Below, piece after piece: positions 1 to 8,113 of a stretch of 53,022 nucleotides of DNA. Under the pieces are notes generated by a model. The model did not search any database. It was not told the DNA's origin and was given only the letters and a program-made list of their open reading frames with translations. The DNA is taken from NCBI RefSeq assembly GCF_001641695.1, contig NZ_LSEF01000085.1, positions 134,314 to 187,335 of the forward strand, in the 5' to 3' direction. Position 1 is the stretch's first letter. Every line of letters starts with the position of its first letter. Source of the DNA: Bradyrhizobium neotropicale. GTDB lineage: Bacteria; Pseudomonadota; Alphaproteobacteria; Rhizobiales; Xanthobacteraceae. Made by a program: the position numbers and the translations under genes.

Positions 1-111
1 CCACCACAAGCAGGCGTCCATGGCGAGCCGTGCCGCCGCGAACGGCCAAAGCAAGGGATCATCAGGGACATGCGCCGATCCGGTCGGCTGTTTGCCGGTT
101 TTCTCCGCCAC
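1..111 (-). CDS. Partial protein of unknown function, N-terminus only
   Basis: An open frame of 37 codons starts at a GTG (109-111), 17 bases beyond the stop of the nicotinamidase gene on the same strand, and runs off the left edge. It reads V-A-E-K-T-G-K-Q near the start and contains a segment PFAAARLAMDACLWW that could begin a membrane-associated or amphipathic helix. The close spacing suggests one transcript with pncA. Too little is present to name a family. The start is the only GTG or ATG in that frame just after the upstream gene, so the gene itself is likely but not certain. Confidence 0.45.
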   Translation of the reverse strand, partial: MAEKTGKQPTGSAHVPDDPLLWPFAAARLAMDACLWW

Positions 112-127
112 GACTAGTCCATCACCG

Positions 128-754
128 TCATAAGAACGCCTCGAGGCTGACCACGGAAATGCCGAGCTCGCGAAAACTCTGATGGGTCGCGGCGACCAAG
201 CCGTCGAGATCGATGGCGCGGCAGGCATCCTCGATGACCACAACCTGAAGACCCGCCTTGCGGGCATCCTCCGCCGAAAAGCGCACGCAGAAATCCAGCG
301 CGAGCCCCGCGACGAAGACCGTCTTCAGCTCTCGTTCGCGCAAATATCCGAGTAGCCCCGTCGGCGTCCTGTGGTCGTTCTCGAACAGCGCCGAATAGGA
401 ATCGATGCCGCGGCGGAACCCCTTGCGCACCACGAGGCTGGCCCGGGTGACGTCCAGATCGCGATGGAATTGGGCGCCGGCAGTGCCCTGCACGCAATGG
501 GAGGGCCAGAGCACCTGGGTGCCGTAGTCGAGCTCGATCGTCTGAAAGGGTTGCCTGCCCGCGTGGTTCGGCGCGAAGGACACGTGATCGCGTGGATGCC
601 AGTCCTGGGTCAGCACGACATTGTCGAATTTTTGGGCGATGCGATTGATGGCGGGGACAACCTTCTCGCCGCCGGGAACGGCAAGCGCCCCGCCGGTGCA
701 GAAGTCGTTCTGCACGTCGATCACGAGCAGCACGTCGCGGTCGGAGATCTTCAT
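128..754 (-). CDS. pncA: Nicotinamidase / pyrazinamidase PncA
   Basis: A 208-residue cysteine hydrolase of the isochorismatase fold that deamidates nicotinamide to nicotinate in cytoplasmic NAD salvage. Visible hallmarks are the N-terminal VIDVQNDFC with the catalytic Asp (about residue 13), the metal-binding TQDWHPRDHVSF segment (about 50-60), WPSHCVQGT (about 83-91), the Lys of VVRKG (about 111), and VAGLALDFCVRFSA with the nucleophilic Cys (about 156). Length matches the family (about 210). The ATG is preceded by a GAGG ribosome-binding site. A partial gene follows on the same strand, so the two are probably cotranscribed. Confidence 0.93.
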   Translation of the reverse strand: MKISDRDVLLVIDVQNDFCTGGALAVPGGEKVVPAINRIAQKFDNVVLTQDWHPRDHVSFAPNHAGRQPFQTIELDYGTQVLWPSHCVQGTAGAQFHRDLDVTRASLVVRKGFRRGIDSYSALFENDHRTPTGLLGYLRERELKTVFVAGLALDFCVRFSAEDARKAGLQVVVIEDACRAIDLDGLVAATHQSFRELGISVVSLEAFL

Positions 755-1023
755 CGTGGCCTCATTCGCGTGCGTCCGGCGTGACGGGCGCCGATCTCCC
801 CCAATGTCGATCTTCCCTCGCCGGTTCGCAACCGCCTCATTGGCCGCGCGCGTCCATGTCGCGGGAATGATTTGCTCGATCCTTTCGCGGGTGCAACGGT
901 TTGGCCTCGTTCGTGTTGACTACCCACGCTCGACGGCGGATTCTCACCCTCCGCCAAATTGCGGATTGAAGCAACGGAGGCAAAGGTTCCCGTAGCCGGC
1001 AAGGCCGCGGCAGCCGCATCGCC

Positions 1024-1998
1024 ATGAGTATCGGCAAGACAGGACAAACAATTCTTCTCGCCGATATCGGCGGCACCAACGCGCGCTTCGCGCTGAGCCG
1101 GGGCGATCAGATCGGAGCGATCGACTATGTGAAGGTCGCCGACTTCCCGACCGTCCGGGAGGCCATCAGCGACGTCCTCGCACGACGGTCCAGTGGCGAG
1201 CAGCCCAAAAGGGCCGTGCTGGCCGTGGCAGGTCCCGTGACCAATAATCGTTGCGTCATGACCAACAGTCCCTGGGTCATCGACGGCAATGAGCTGCAAC
1301 CGGCACTCGGCTTCGACAGCGTGCACGTGCTCAACGATTTCGAGGTGGTGGCCTGGTCCCTGCCCGCCTTGCAGCCGGCCGACCTGATCCCACTCGGCGG
1401 CCAAGGCGGCCTCGCCGGAGAGCCGTTGCTGGTGATCGGGCCCGGGACCGGCTTTGGCGTCTCCTGCCTGGTCGAGCGCCACGGCGTGCGGCTGGCAGTC
1501 GTCACGGAGGCGGGACATGCAACCCTGCCGGCGGAGAATGAGCGCGAGGAGCGCGTGATCGCATGCATGCGCCAGCGCTTTGGCCATGTCTCGATCGAAC
1601 GTGGCGCGCTGTCCGGCTCCGGCCTGCAAACCCTCTACGAGGCGGTCGCCGAGGTCGACGGCGCCGAGGCGCCGAAGCGCAACGCGGCTGACATCACCAA
1701 GGCGGCGCTTGACGGCAGCTGCGGCATTAGCCGCGCCACGCTGGAGATGTTTTGCGCCATCCTCGGCTCGGTCGCCGGTAATCTCGCGGTGACCTTCGGG
1801 GCCCGCGGCGGCGTCTACGTCGCCGGCGGTATCGCGCCGCGTTTTCCCGAGTTCCTCGCGGCGTCCGCGTTCCGGGCGCGCTTCGAGGCCAAGGGCCGCT
1901 TCCAGGACTACCTGCACAACATCCCAAGCTGGCTCGTCATAAAGCCCGATGCGAGCTTCGTCGGGCTCAAGATGTTTGCCGATCACAACGTCGATTGA
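1024..1998 (+). CDS. glk: Glucokinase
   Basis: A 324-residue ROK-unrelated bacterial glucokinase (Glk family) that phosphorylates glucose with ATP in the cytoplasm. The sequence shows the phosphate-binding LADIGGTNARFAL motif (residues 12-24), LNDFEVVAWSLPAL with the catalytic Asp, a GPGTGFG glycine loop, and TEAGH in place of the usual SEGGH sugar-binding motif. The C-terminal part carries the second nucleotide motif around GGVYVAGGIAPR. Length is typical (E. coli Glk has 321 residues). It stands alone: 269 bases separate it from the divergently read pncA, and I see no other obvious feature in that gap. Confidence 0.93.
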   Translation: MSIGKTGQTILLADIGGTNARFALSRGDQIGAIDYVKVADFPTVREAISDVLARRSSGEQPKRAVLAVAGPVTNNRCVMTNSPWVIDGNELQPALGFDSVHVLNDFEVVAWSLPALQPADLIPLGGQGGLAGEPLLVIGPGTGFGVSCLVERHGVRLAVVTEAGHATLPAENEREERVIACMRQRFGHVSIERGALSGSGLQTLYEAVAEVDGAEAPKRNAADITKAALDGSCGISRATLEMFCAILGSVAGNLAVTFGARGGVYVAGGIAPRFPEFLAASAFRARFEAKGRFQDYLHNIPSWLVIKPDASFVGLKMFADHNVD

Positions 1999-2144
1999 GC
2001 CGCACCGTGCCGATGCTGCGGCTTGGCAGCGAGTAATTCACAGATCATTGTCTCGGATACTGCCTTCCCAGCAGCATCGCGCTTGCCTGTGCGTTTCCAC
2101 TGAGAAACAATTCAACCCTACGTGGCGTGTGTGCGGGGCGCGAC

Positions 2145-2363
2145 ATGCGTAAGCAGGACCTGCCCAAACAGGATTTGGGCTTCGACTACCATCGGTATCA
2201 CCGTTTGCTGTGCGAAGCGGACGACGAGGACAAGCGCCTCGCCCTGATCGAGCTGTTGATCGAGGAGAAGGCCAGGGATCGGCTGGCTGCGCAGCGTGCC
2301 TCGGACCGCGCCGCGATGACCGCGCAAACCATCGCCACGGTGCTCAGAGCCGGCCGCAACTGA
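2145..2363 (+). CDS. Small hypothetical protein, helical and charged
   Basis: A 72-residue soluble protein that I cannot assign to a family. It starts at ATG 2145, preceded by a GGGG ribosome-binding site; an in-frame GTG at 2127 would add six residues. The chain is rich in Asp, Glu, Arg and Leu, with a likely long helix from about residue 25 to 60 (EADDEDKRLALIELLIEE). No signal peptide or membrane segment is visible. Coding is supported by the third-position GC pattern and the good start. Similar small proteins are common in Bradyrhizobium, which is general knowledge rather than a search result. Confidence 0.65.
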   Translation: MRKQDLPKQDLGFDYHRYHRLLCEADDEDKRLALIELLIEEKARDRLAAQRASDRAAMTAQTIATVLRAGRN

Positions 2364-2509
2364 GACTTGCTGACCTTGGCGTCGCTCGCGCAAGCGGACG
2401 ATCGATTGCGATTCCATTAAGGATCCTTCGCAATCCCGGATAAAACTTTTTGCTCTAGAAGTTCTCCCCACCTGATCCAATTCAGGGGCAACCACAGGGG
2501 GGAATGAAC

Positions 2510-2665
2510 ATGAGCATGATTTCACTTGCCGCCATTCCGGCCGGCGTCGAAACGCGGTCGGGCGATTACTCCTTCAAGGCCGTCTTCCTGTTCTGCTGCG
2601 CGGGTCTCCTCGCCTCGTTCAACCTCATGGCGCAGGGCATCGATCTCAGTGCAGGCCTGATGTAA
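2510..2665 (+). CDS. Small single-pass membrane protein, 51 aa
   Basis: A short gene with strong start and stop context. A run of six G (2497-2502) sits about 7 bases before ATG 2510; an in-frame ATG at 2504 is too close to it. The 51-residue product has a polar N-terminus, then a hydrophobic stretch KAVFLFCCAGLLASFNL (about residues 23-40) consistent with one transmembrane helix, and a short tail. An intrinsic terminator follows 27 bases after the stop, so this is a complete one-gene transcription unit. Function unknown. Confidence 0.75.
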   Translation: MSMISLAAIPAGVETRSGDYSFKAVFLFCCAGLLASFNLMAQGIDLSAGLM

Positions 2666-2691
2666 CACGACCCGAGCTTTCGAGCTCAAAC

Positions 2692-2717
2692 GGCCGCCCT
2701 CCGGGCGGCCTTCTTGT
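2692..2717 (+). terminator. Intrinsic terminator of the 51-aa gene
   Basis: A perfect 8-bp stem GGCCGCCC / GGGCGGCC (2692-2699 with 2703-2710) closed by a 3-base TCC loop is followed by TTCTTGTT. It lies directly downstream of the small membrane protein gene. Confidence 0.8.
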
Positions 2718-2880
2718 TGCGCTATGGCAGAAGCACTGACCTACCTAACACCCGCCGTTACCGGTCGCGGCGGCGCGGGTTCCCGACATGGCCGCGAGAC
2801 TGCCATGAGTCGGGCGCGAATCGGTCTGCTTTTCTTCAAGTTCCAATGACGAATTCAGCGGGCCGCGCCGCTGCGGCAGG

Positions 2881-2932
2881 ATAGCCGGGCACCGCGCCTT
2901 TCACCTACCCCAGGGCAAGGCTGCCCGGCTAT
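2881..2932 (-). terminator. Long stem-loop after the response regulator gene
   Basis: An 11-base arm ATAGCCGGGCA (2881-2891) is repeated as its exact inverse at 2922-2932, with a 30-base loop. It lies 26 bases past the stop of the minus-strand receiver protein and may end that transcript, although there is no U tract. The rest of 2718-2880 shows no convincing gene. Confidence 0.4.
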
Positions 2933-2958
2933 TCGCCGCCCGCGCGGATCAGGCGCGG

Positions 2959-3336
2959 TCAGTGCGGGACCCTGGCGGCCCCTTCCGGAAACAGCGAGTC
3001 GATCATCGCCTTGAGCTGGTCGATGGAGATCGGCTTGCGCAGGATCGGTCTGCGCCGGAGCAACGAGGGCAGCAATTCCGGCCCGTAGCCCGTCGCGAAC
3101 AGAAACGGCTTGCCGCGCCGCTCGATCAGATCGGCGACCGGGTCGACGTAGACACCCATGAGATTGATGTCGAGGATGGCGAAATCGTACTGCGCCGTCA
3201 TGGCAAAGGCGCTGGCATCCCGGACGTTGTCCGCCTCCGCGACGACGTGGTGGCCAAGCTCCTCCACCATGTCGGCGATCATCATCCGGATCAACGCCTC
3301 GTCTTCAACCAGGAAAACGGAGAGTCCGCCAGCCAT
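2959..3336 (-). CDS. Single-domain response regulator (receiver only)
   Basis: A 125-residue protein made only of a receiver domain. It shows the acidic pair in VFLVEDEALIR (residues 8-18), the phosphoacceptor Asp in FAILDINLMG (about residue 55), a Thr in FATGYG, and the conserved Lys in LRKPIS (about 101). There is no output domain, so it must act by protein contact, as in CheY- or Spo0F-like proteins and the many orphan receivers of rhizobia that pair with HWE or hybrid kinases. No kinase gene is nearby. The ATG start is consistent with the family's N-terminus. Confidence 0.88.
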   Translation of the reverse strand: MAGGLSVFLVEDEALIRMMIADMVEELGHHVVAEADNVRDASAFAMTAQYDFAILDINLMGVYVDPVADLIERRGKPFLFATGYGPELLPSLLRRRPILRKPISIDQLKAMIDSLFPEGAARVPH

Positions 3337-3446
3337 GTCAACCCCGCAGCATCACACGAAGCTAATCATAACCGAGGTTGCGGGAGGATTCACGAATTCG
3401 TGGCACGCGCCGTTAATTCGGGCGCGCCCGATCCGATTCAAGTTGA

Positions 3447-4244
3447 TCAATCCAGCCCGCGCTCATGGCTCAGGCGCACCATCTCCTGGATGAAGACTTC
3501 CTTCTGCTTATCATCGAGGCTCGAGTAGAGTGGTTCGGCGGCGTCGGCGACATTGCGCTGGTCGGAGGCGCGGTCGATCAGGAATTGCGCCTCGTTGCGC
3601 ATCTGCTCGACGATGTCGTCAGGCGGATCCCGCTTGGCCCGCGCAATCCGCAGGTTGAGCCGCTCTGCACCATTATGCCCGAGGTAGTGCATGGCGCTGG
3701 AGAAGCCGTACCAATGCTTCTCCTGGTCGGGGGTGAGGTTCAATTCGGTCTTGATCCGCTCGATATACGCGTCGCTGTTGGCGACGATCTGCTCGGCGGT
3801 GAGTTGCGGCGCGGCGTTCTGGGTGAGAACGGTGACATCTTTATTGTCCTGCTTGTTGTCCTGGGGCGCGTTCTTGGCTTCCTTGGTTGCCTTGGCGCTC
3901 TTGCCTGCCTTGGCGCTCTTCGCGTCCTTGGCATCCTTGTCCTTGCCGGCACCCGGTTGCTTGGCGTCCTTGTTAGCGTCCTTGGCTGCCGGCGCCTGAT
4001 TGCTGTTGTTGTTGCCGACGCCAAGCACGCCGGTGAAGACGCCGACCACGCCGCCGATCGCACCGCCCAGCACGCCGCCGACGGGACCCGCCGCCTTGTT
4101 GCCGGCCGCGGCGCCGTCCTGAACGCCTTTGACCAAACCTTGTGCATTCGCGACCGCGGCCGCGCCGAGCAGCAACGCGAGCACGGACCCGAGCGCGAAC
4201 CAACCTCGCAGGCGAAGCCGCGCTTGCGGCGCTGGGGTGATCAT
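3447..4244 (-). CDS. Periplasmic LTXXQ-motif (Spy/CpxP-like) protein
   Basis: I choose the ATG at 4244 because GGAG lies 6 bases upstream and it gives a clean signal peptide: a basic start, hydrophobic ALGSVLALLLGAAAV, and an ANA-QG cleavage site near residue 35. A glycine-rich segment follows (about 35-75), then a Lys/Ala/Asp-rich low-complexity linker (about 85-130), then a helical C-terminal domain containing LTPDQEKHW, the LTXXQ signature of the Spy/CpxP family. The family acts in envelope stress as a periplasmic chaperone or metal sensor; a specific role here is inference. Longer starts up to 4367 are possible but would bury the signal peptide. Confidence 0.75.
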   Translation of the reverse strand: MITPAPQARLRLRGWFALGSVLALLLGAAAVANAQGLVKGVQDGAAAGNKAAGPVGGVLGGAIGGVVGVFTGVLGVGNNNSNQAPAAKDANKDAKQPGAGKDKDAKDAKSAKAGKSAKATKEAKNAPQDNKQDNKDVTVLTQNAAPQLTAEQIVANSDAYIERIKTELNLTPDQEKHWYGFSSAMHYLGHNGAERLNLRIARAKRDPPDDIVEQMRNEAQFLIDRASDQRNVADAAEPLYSSLDDKQKEVFIQEMVRLSHERGLD

Positions 4245-4759
4245 TCTGGTCTCCATCATCTTGGCTTGATCTTGGCTTGGCTGAATTGGCTTTGGCGTTG
4301 AGGATGGCAGGCATCTGCCGGGCGGAACTCTATCGTTGTCACCGCGCCAAGGTCCAGACGCAGGCATTTCCTGTCCACGTCCGAAAAGCCTTTCACGCGA
4401 AGCGGTTATAGAGGCTTATCCGGAACTGCGGCGTAATTGCGCACGGATCATTGTCGGCCGGCTTCATCCGCAGTGTGCGTCGCAAAATCAACCGATGCGC
4501 TTCATTCCGCCGCGCGAGCTCGCGCGGGTGTGGCCATCGCGCGGGACACAACGTTAGTTCTAGACAATGATCCCTTCGGGTTTCTCGACAGATGCAAACA
4601 ATCATGGTCTGATCGCGCTACCAACGTCCGCGCCTTGAGTGATGAATCTTTGGGGCGACGGACCAAAAAAGACAATCAAAACAAGAAACTCAAAACAAGA
4701 AACTCAGACAAGGCACGAAGAGGAAACTCCAACAATAAATACCCAAGCGAGGAAACGAG
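4245..4759. other. Intergenic region upstream of the ABC operon
   Basis: About 515 bases between divergent genes, with no convincing gene on either strand. The last 120 bases before the binding-protein gene are unusually A- and purine-rich for this GC-rich genome and probably form an unstructured 5' leader. A direct 14-base duplication lies within it. I cannot place a promoter with confidence. Confidence 0.5.
4678..4705 (+). repeat. Tandem 14-base duplication in the leader
   Basis: The unit AAAACAAGAAACTC occurs twice back to back (4678-4691, 4692-4705), 55 bases before the start of the ABC binding-protein gene. It may be a binding site or simple slippage product. Confidence 0.7.
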
Positions 4760-6100
4760 ATGTCACGCAAGAAACTGACGCGACGCCAATTTGTAGCTGC
4801 CACTGCGATGTCCTCCGCGGCGCTGATCACAGCGCCCTACGTGCGCGGAGCCTATGCCGCCGGCAAGCTCTCGATCGGCTTCTGGGACCACTGGGTGCCC
4901 GGCGCCAACAAGGCCTCCACCGACCTCGTCAACGAATGGGCCGCGAAGGAAAAGGTCGAGGTCTCCATCGACTACATCACCAGCAACAACAAGAAGATCG
5001 AGCTGACCGCCGCGGCCGAAGCCCAGGCCAAGTCCGGTCATGACATTCTTCAGATGCCGAGCTGGTGGCCGCAGGCCTATTCCGAGAATCTCGAGCCGCT
5101 CAACGACGTCATGGAGCCGCTGATCAAGCAGAACGGTGAGGTGAACGGCACCGTCAAATATCTCGGACAGTCAGGCGGCAAATGGCTCGCAGTGCCCGCA
5201 ACGCCCGGCAGCCAAATCAAGGGCCCCTGCTCTCGCATCGATCTGATGAAGAAGCATGCCGGCATCGACGTGCAGGAGATGTACCCGGCCGGCAGCCCGC
5301 CCAAGGCGGACAACTGGACAATGGAGACGTTCCTGAAGGCGGCCGAGGCCTGCCAGAAGGCCGGCTTTGCGTTCGGTATTGGTCTCGGCGAGACCACCGA
5401 CAGTGTCGATACCGCGGGCGCGATCTTCCAGTCGTTCGGCGCCGAGCTCGTCAACGCCAAGGGCGACATCACGGTGAAGACCGACTCGGTTCGCCAGGCG
5501 ATGGAATTCTACAAGAAGCTGATCGCGGTCCTGCCGCCAGACGCGCCGTCCTGGGACGACGCCTCGAACAACAAGTGGCTGATCTCCGGCCGTGGCGCGA
5601 TGATCCTGAATCCGCCGAGCGCCTGGGCGGTCGCCAAGCGCGATGCGCCGCAGGTCGCCGAGCAGTGCTGGACGCACGGCTTCCCCGCCGGTCCGAAGGG
5701 CCGGTTTGCACCGTACCTGCCCTATTTCTGGGGTGTCTGGAGCTTCGGCAAGAACAAGGAGGCAGCCAAGAGCCTGCTCGTTCACCTGTCCGCGCCGGCG
5801 TCGATCGAGAAATTCGTTGCGGTGAGCGGCGGCTATGATCTGCCGGCCTACGCGAACTTCACCACGTTGAAGACGTGGGCGGAAGAAGGGCCGCCGAAGG
5901 GAACGCTCTATCACTACCCGAATCCCTACAACCATCAGACGCTGTCAATCGCAGCGTCGCCGGCGCCGCCCAAGATCGCGCAGCAGATCTACTTCCAGGC
6001 GACGCTGACCAAGATGGCGCTGCGTTTTGCGCGGGGCGAGACGATGGAACAGGCGCTCGCCTGGGCCGAGGGCGAGTGCGAGGGCTTCATGCGGAGCTGA
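4760..6100 (+). CDS. ABC sugar-type extracellular binding protein (family 1)
   Basis: A 446-residue solute-binding protein of the family that serves MalFGK-type carbohydrate importers. The N-terminus has a twin-arginine-like signal (KLTRRQFVAATA, then a weakly hydrophobic stretch) with cleavage near AYA-AG (about residue 34), implying Tat export. The mature part shows typical features such as WDHWVPG near the start and repeated aromatic residues (WWPQ, YFWGVWSFG) that usually stack on sugar rings. It heads an operon with two permeases, an ATPase and a dehydrogenase. A gap of 143 bases separates it from the first permease, often seen where the binding protein is made in excess. The ligand cannot be read from sequence. 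Confidence 0.9.
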   Translation: MSRKKLTRRQFVAATAMSSAALITAPYVRGAYAAGKLSIGFWDHWVPGANKASTDLVNEWAAKEKVEVSIDYITSNNKKIELTAAAEAQAKSGHDILQMPSWWPQAYSENLEPLNDVMEPLIKQNGEVNGTVKYLGQSGGKWLAVPATPGSQIKGPCSRIDLMKKHAGIDVQEMYPAGSPPKADNWTMETFLKAAEACQKAGFAFGIGLGETTDSVDTAGAIFQSFGAELVNAKGDITVKTDSVRQAMEFYKKLIAVLPPDAPSWDDASNNKWLISGRGAMILNPPSAWAVAKRDAPQVAEQCWTHGFPAGPKGRFAPYLPYFWGVWSFGKNKEAAKSLLVHLSAPASIEKFVAVSGGYDLPAYANFTTLKTWAEEGPPKGTLYHYPNPYNHQTLSIAASPAPPKIAQQIYFQATLTKMALRFARGETMEQALAWAEGECEGFMRS

Positions 6101-6243
6101 GCCGGGGTGTGCCTGGGCGGTTGACGCCATTTGCGTGAGCCGCCCTCATCCCCGTCATCCGATCCGCGTGATCGCGAAGCTGGCCCATACGGCTGGCCTC
6201 GCGGTTGGACAGTTTACGAGAAAGCTGACCAAAGGAAGCTGAC

Positions 6244-7182
6244 ATGGCCGATGTCGTCGTTGAGCGAGGTCGCGTTGCCCGTGCGGCGGGCGCGCGCAAG
6301 GGAACAAGCCTGCGCAATGCGCTGGGGCGAAAATCGACGGTGGCGTTCTTCCTGACGCTGCCGCTGATCCTCCTGATCATTCTGCTCGTGCTCTACCCTG
6401 CCTTCTACTCGGTTTACCTCGCAACGCTGAACAAGGCGATGACGAAGTTCGTCGGCTTCGGCAACTTCACTTTCCTGTTCAAGCGCGAAACGTTCTGGAT
6501 GGTGGTGCAGCAGTCCTGCATCTTCGCGATCACCGCCGTGATCTTCAAGGCGCTGATCGGCTTCATCGTCGCGCATTTCGTCCACAACATCCCGGCCAAG
6601 GGCCAGCGCAAATGGCGCGGCATGCTGCTGGTGCCCTGGGTGATCCCGCCGGCGATGAGCACGCTCGCCTGGCTGTGGCTGTTCGATCCGTCCTACAGCG
6701 CTTTCAACTACACGCTTTCCTTCTTCGGTGTCGGCCCGATCCCCTGGCTCGGCGACACCTTCTGGGCGCGCTTCTCTGTCATCCTCGTCAACGTCTGGTA
6801 CGGCGCGCCGTTCTTCATGATCATGTATCTCGCCGCGCTGAAATCCGTGCCCGACCAGCTCTACGAGGCTGCGGCAATCGACGGCGCCAACTGGTGGCAG
6901 AGGATCTGGTACGTGACCCTGCCGATGATGCGCAACATCATCGCCATCACCACACTGTTCTCGCTGATCGTGACGTTCGCCAATTTCGACATCGTGCGCA
7001 TCCTGACCTCCGGCGGCCCGCTGGATACGACGCATCTGTTCGCTACCTGGGCGTTCCAGGTCGGCATCCAGAGCAACGACATTCCGCTCGGCGCCTGCGT
7101 CTCGTTGTTCATGGTGCCGATCCTCGCCGTCGCAGCGATCTTCATCCTGCGCGATGTCTCCAAACGCGGGAACGAAGCCTGA
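6244..7182 (+). CDS. ABC transporter permease, MalF/UgpA type
   Basis: A 312-residue inner-membrane permease with six predicted helices, the first around residues 35-58 (FFLTLPLILLIILLVLYPAF). The cytoplasmic EAA loop that docks on the ATPase reads EAAAIDGANWWQRIWYVTLP (about residues 208-227). It pairs with the next gene, whose start overlaps this stop codon by one base, which implies coupled translation. Start ATG is preceded by AAGGAAG. Confidence 0.92.
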   Translation: MADVVVERGRVARAAGARKGTSLRNALGRKSTVAFFLTLPLILLIILLVLYPAFYSVYLATLNKAMTKFVGFGNFTFLFKRETFWMVVQQSCIFAITAVIFKALIGFIVAHFVHNIPAKGQRKWRGMLLVPWVIPPAMSTLAWLWLFDPSYSAFNYTLSFFGVGPIPWLGDTFWARFSVILVNVWYGAPFFMIMYLAALKSVPDQLYEAAAIDGANWWQRIWYVTLPMMRNIIAITTLFSLIVTFANFDIVRILTSGGPLDTTHLFATWAFQVGIQSNDIPLGACVSLFMVPILAVAAIFILRDVSKRGNEA

Positions 7183-8093
7183 TGAGCACGCTCGCAATCG
7201 ACAAGGCCGGACCGTCACGCAAGGTCAAGTATGGCAGCATGAGCCGGGATCGGACCTGGGCACTGCGCTGGTCCTATTTCTTCCTGGTGCTGTTCGCGAT
7301 CTTCTTTCTGACGCCGCCGGTCTACATGCTGATCACCTCGCTGAAGAGCAGTGCGGAAATATCGGCGGCGACCAACCCATGGTGGGTGTTCCACCCGACG
7401 CTGTCGAACTATGTCGAACTCCTGACATCGAACCAGTTTCTACGCTTCTTCTGGAATTCCTCGGTCGTGGCGATCGCGGTCGTGATCATCACGATGCTGA
7501 TCAGCATCCCCGCGGCCTTCGCGCTGGCGCGGATGAAGTTCTGGGGCTCGGCGACGCTCGCCACGGGCGTCTTCCTCACCTACCTGATCCCGGACAGCCT
7601 CCTGTTCATTCCGCTGTTCAAGATGCTCGCGGTCTTTCAGGACTATACCGGCATCACGCTGCTCAACAGATGGTACGTGCTGCTGTTCATCTACCCGACG
7701 CTGACGGTGCCGTTCTGCACCTGGATCATGATCGGCTATTTCGCGTCGATCCCGAAGGAGCTGGATGAGGCCGCCCTCATCGACGGCGCCTCCTGGCTCC
7801 AGACCTTGACGCGGATCTTCATTCCCGTCGCCCTGCCCGGCCTGATCGCCGCGACCATCTTCGCCTTCACCGTCTCCTGGGCCCAGTTCCTCTATCCCCT
7901 GGTGTTCACGACCTCTGTGGACCAGTTCGTGCTGCCAGTCGGCATCACCACCACGTTGATCAAGGGCGACGTGTTCAACTGGGGGCAGATCATGACAGGC
8001 GCTCTGCTTGGCGCCGCGCCGCCATTGGTCATCTACGCCTTCCTGATGGACTACTACATTGCCGGCCTGACCGCCGGTGCGACAAAGGGTTGA
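7182..8093 (+). CDS. ABC transporter permease, MalG/UgpE type
   Basis: The start is ATG 7182, overlapping the upstream stop (TGATG). The frame is open much further upstream, but that part is a shadow of the first permease. The 303-residue product has six predicted helices and the EAA loop EAALIDGASWLQTLTRIFIP (about residues 196-215), the second half of a heterodimeric permease pair for a carbohydrate-type importer. Confidence 0.92.
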   Translation: MSTLAIDKAGPSRKVKYGSMSRDRTWALRWSYFFLVLFAIFFLTPPVYMLITSLKSSAEISAATNPWWVFHPTLSNYVELLTSNQFLRFFWNSSVVAIAVVIITMLISIPAAFALARMKFWGSATLATGVFLTYLIPDSLLFIPLFKMLAVFQDYTGITLLNRWYVLLFIYPTLTVPFCTWIMIGYFASIPKELDEAALIDGASWLQTLTRIFIPVALPGLIAATIFAFTVSWAQFLYPLVFTTSVDQFVLPVGITTTLIKGDVFNWGQIMTGALLGAAPPLVIYAFLMDYYIAGLTAGATKG

Positions 8094-8113
8094 TATCGAG
8101 AGGTTGCAGTTTC

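Noticed and set aside
2725..2850. 41-codon ORF between the 51-aa gene and the response regulator
   Set aside because: It has no ribosome-binding site and no hydrophobic or charged pattern that suggests a protein.
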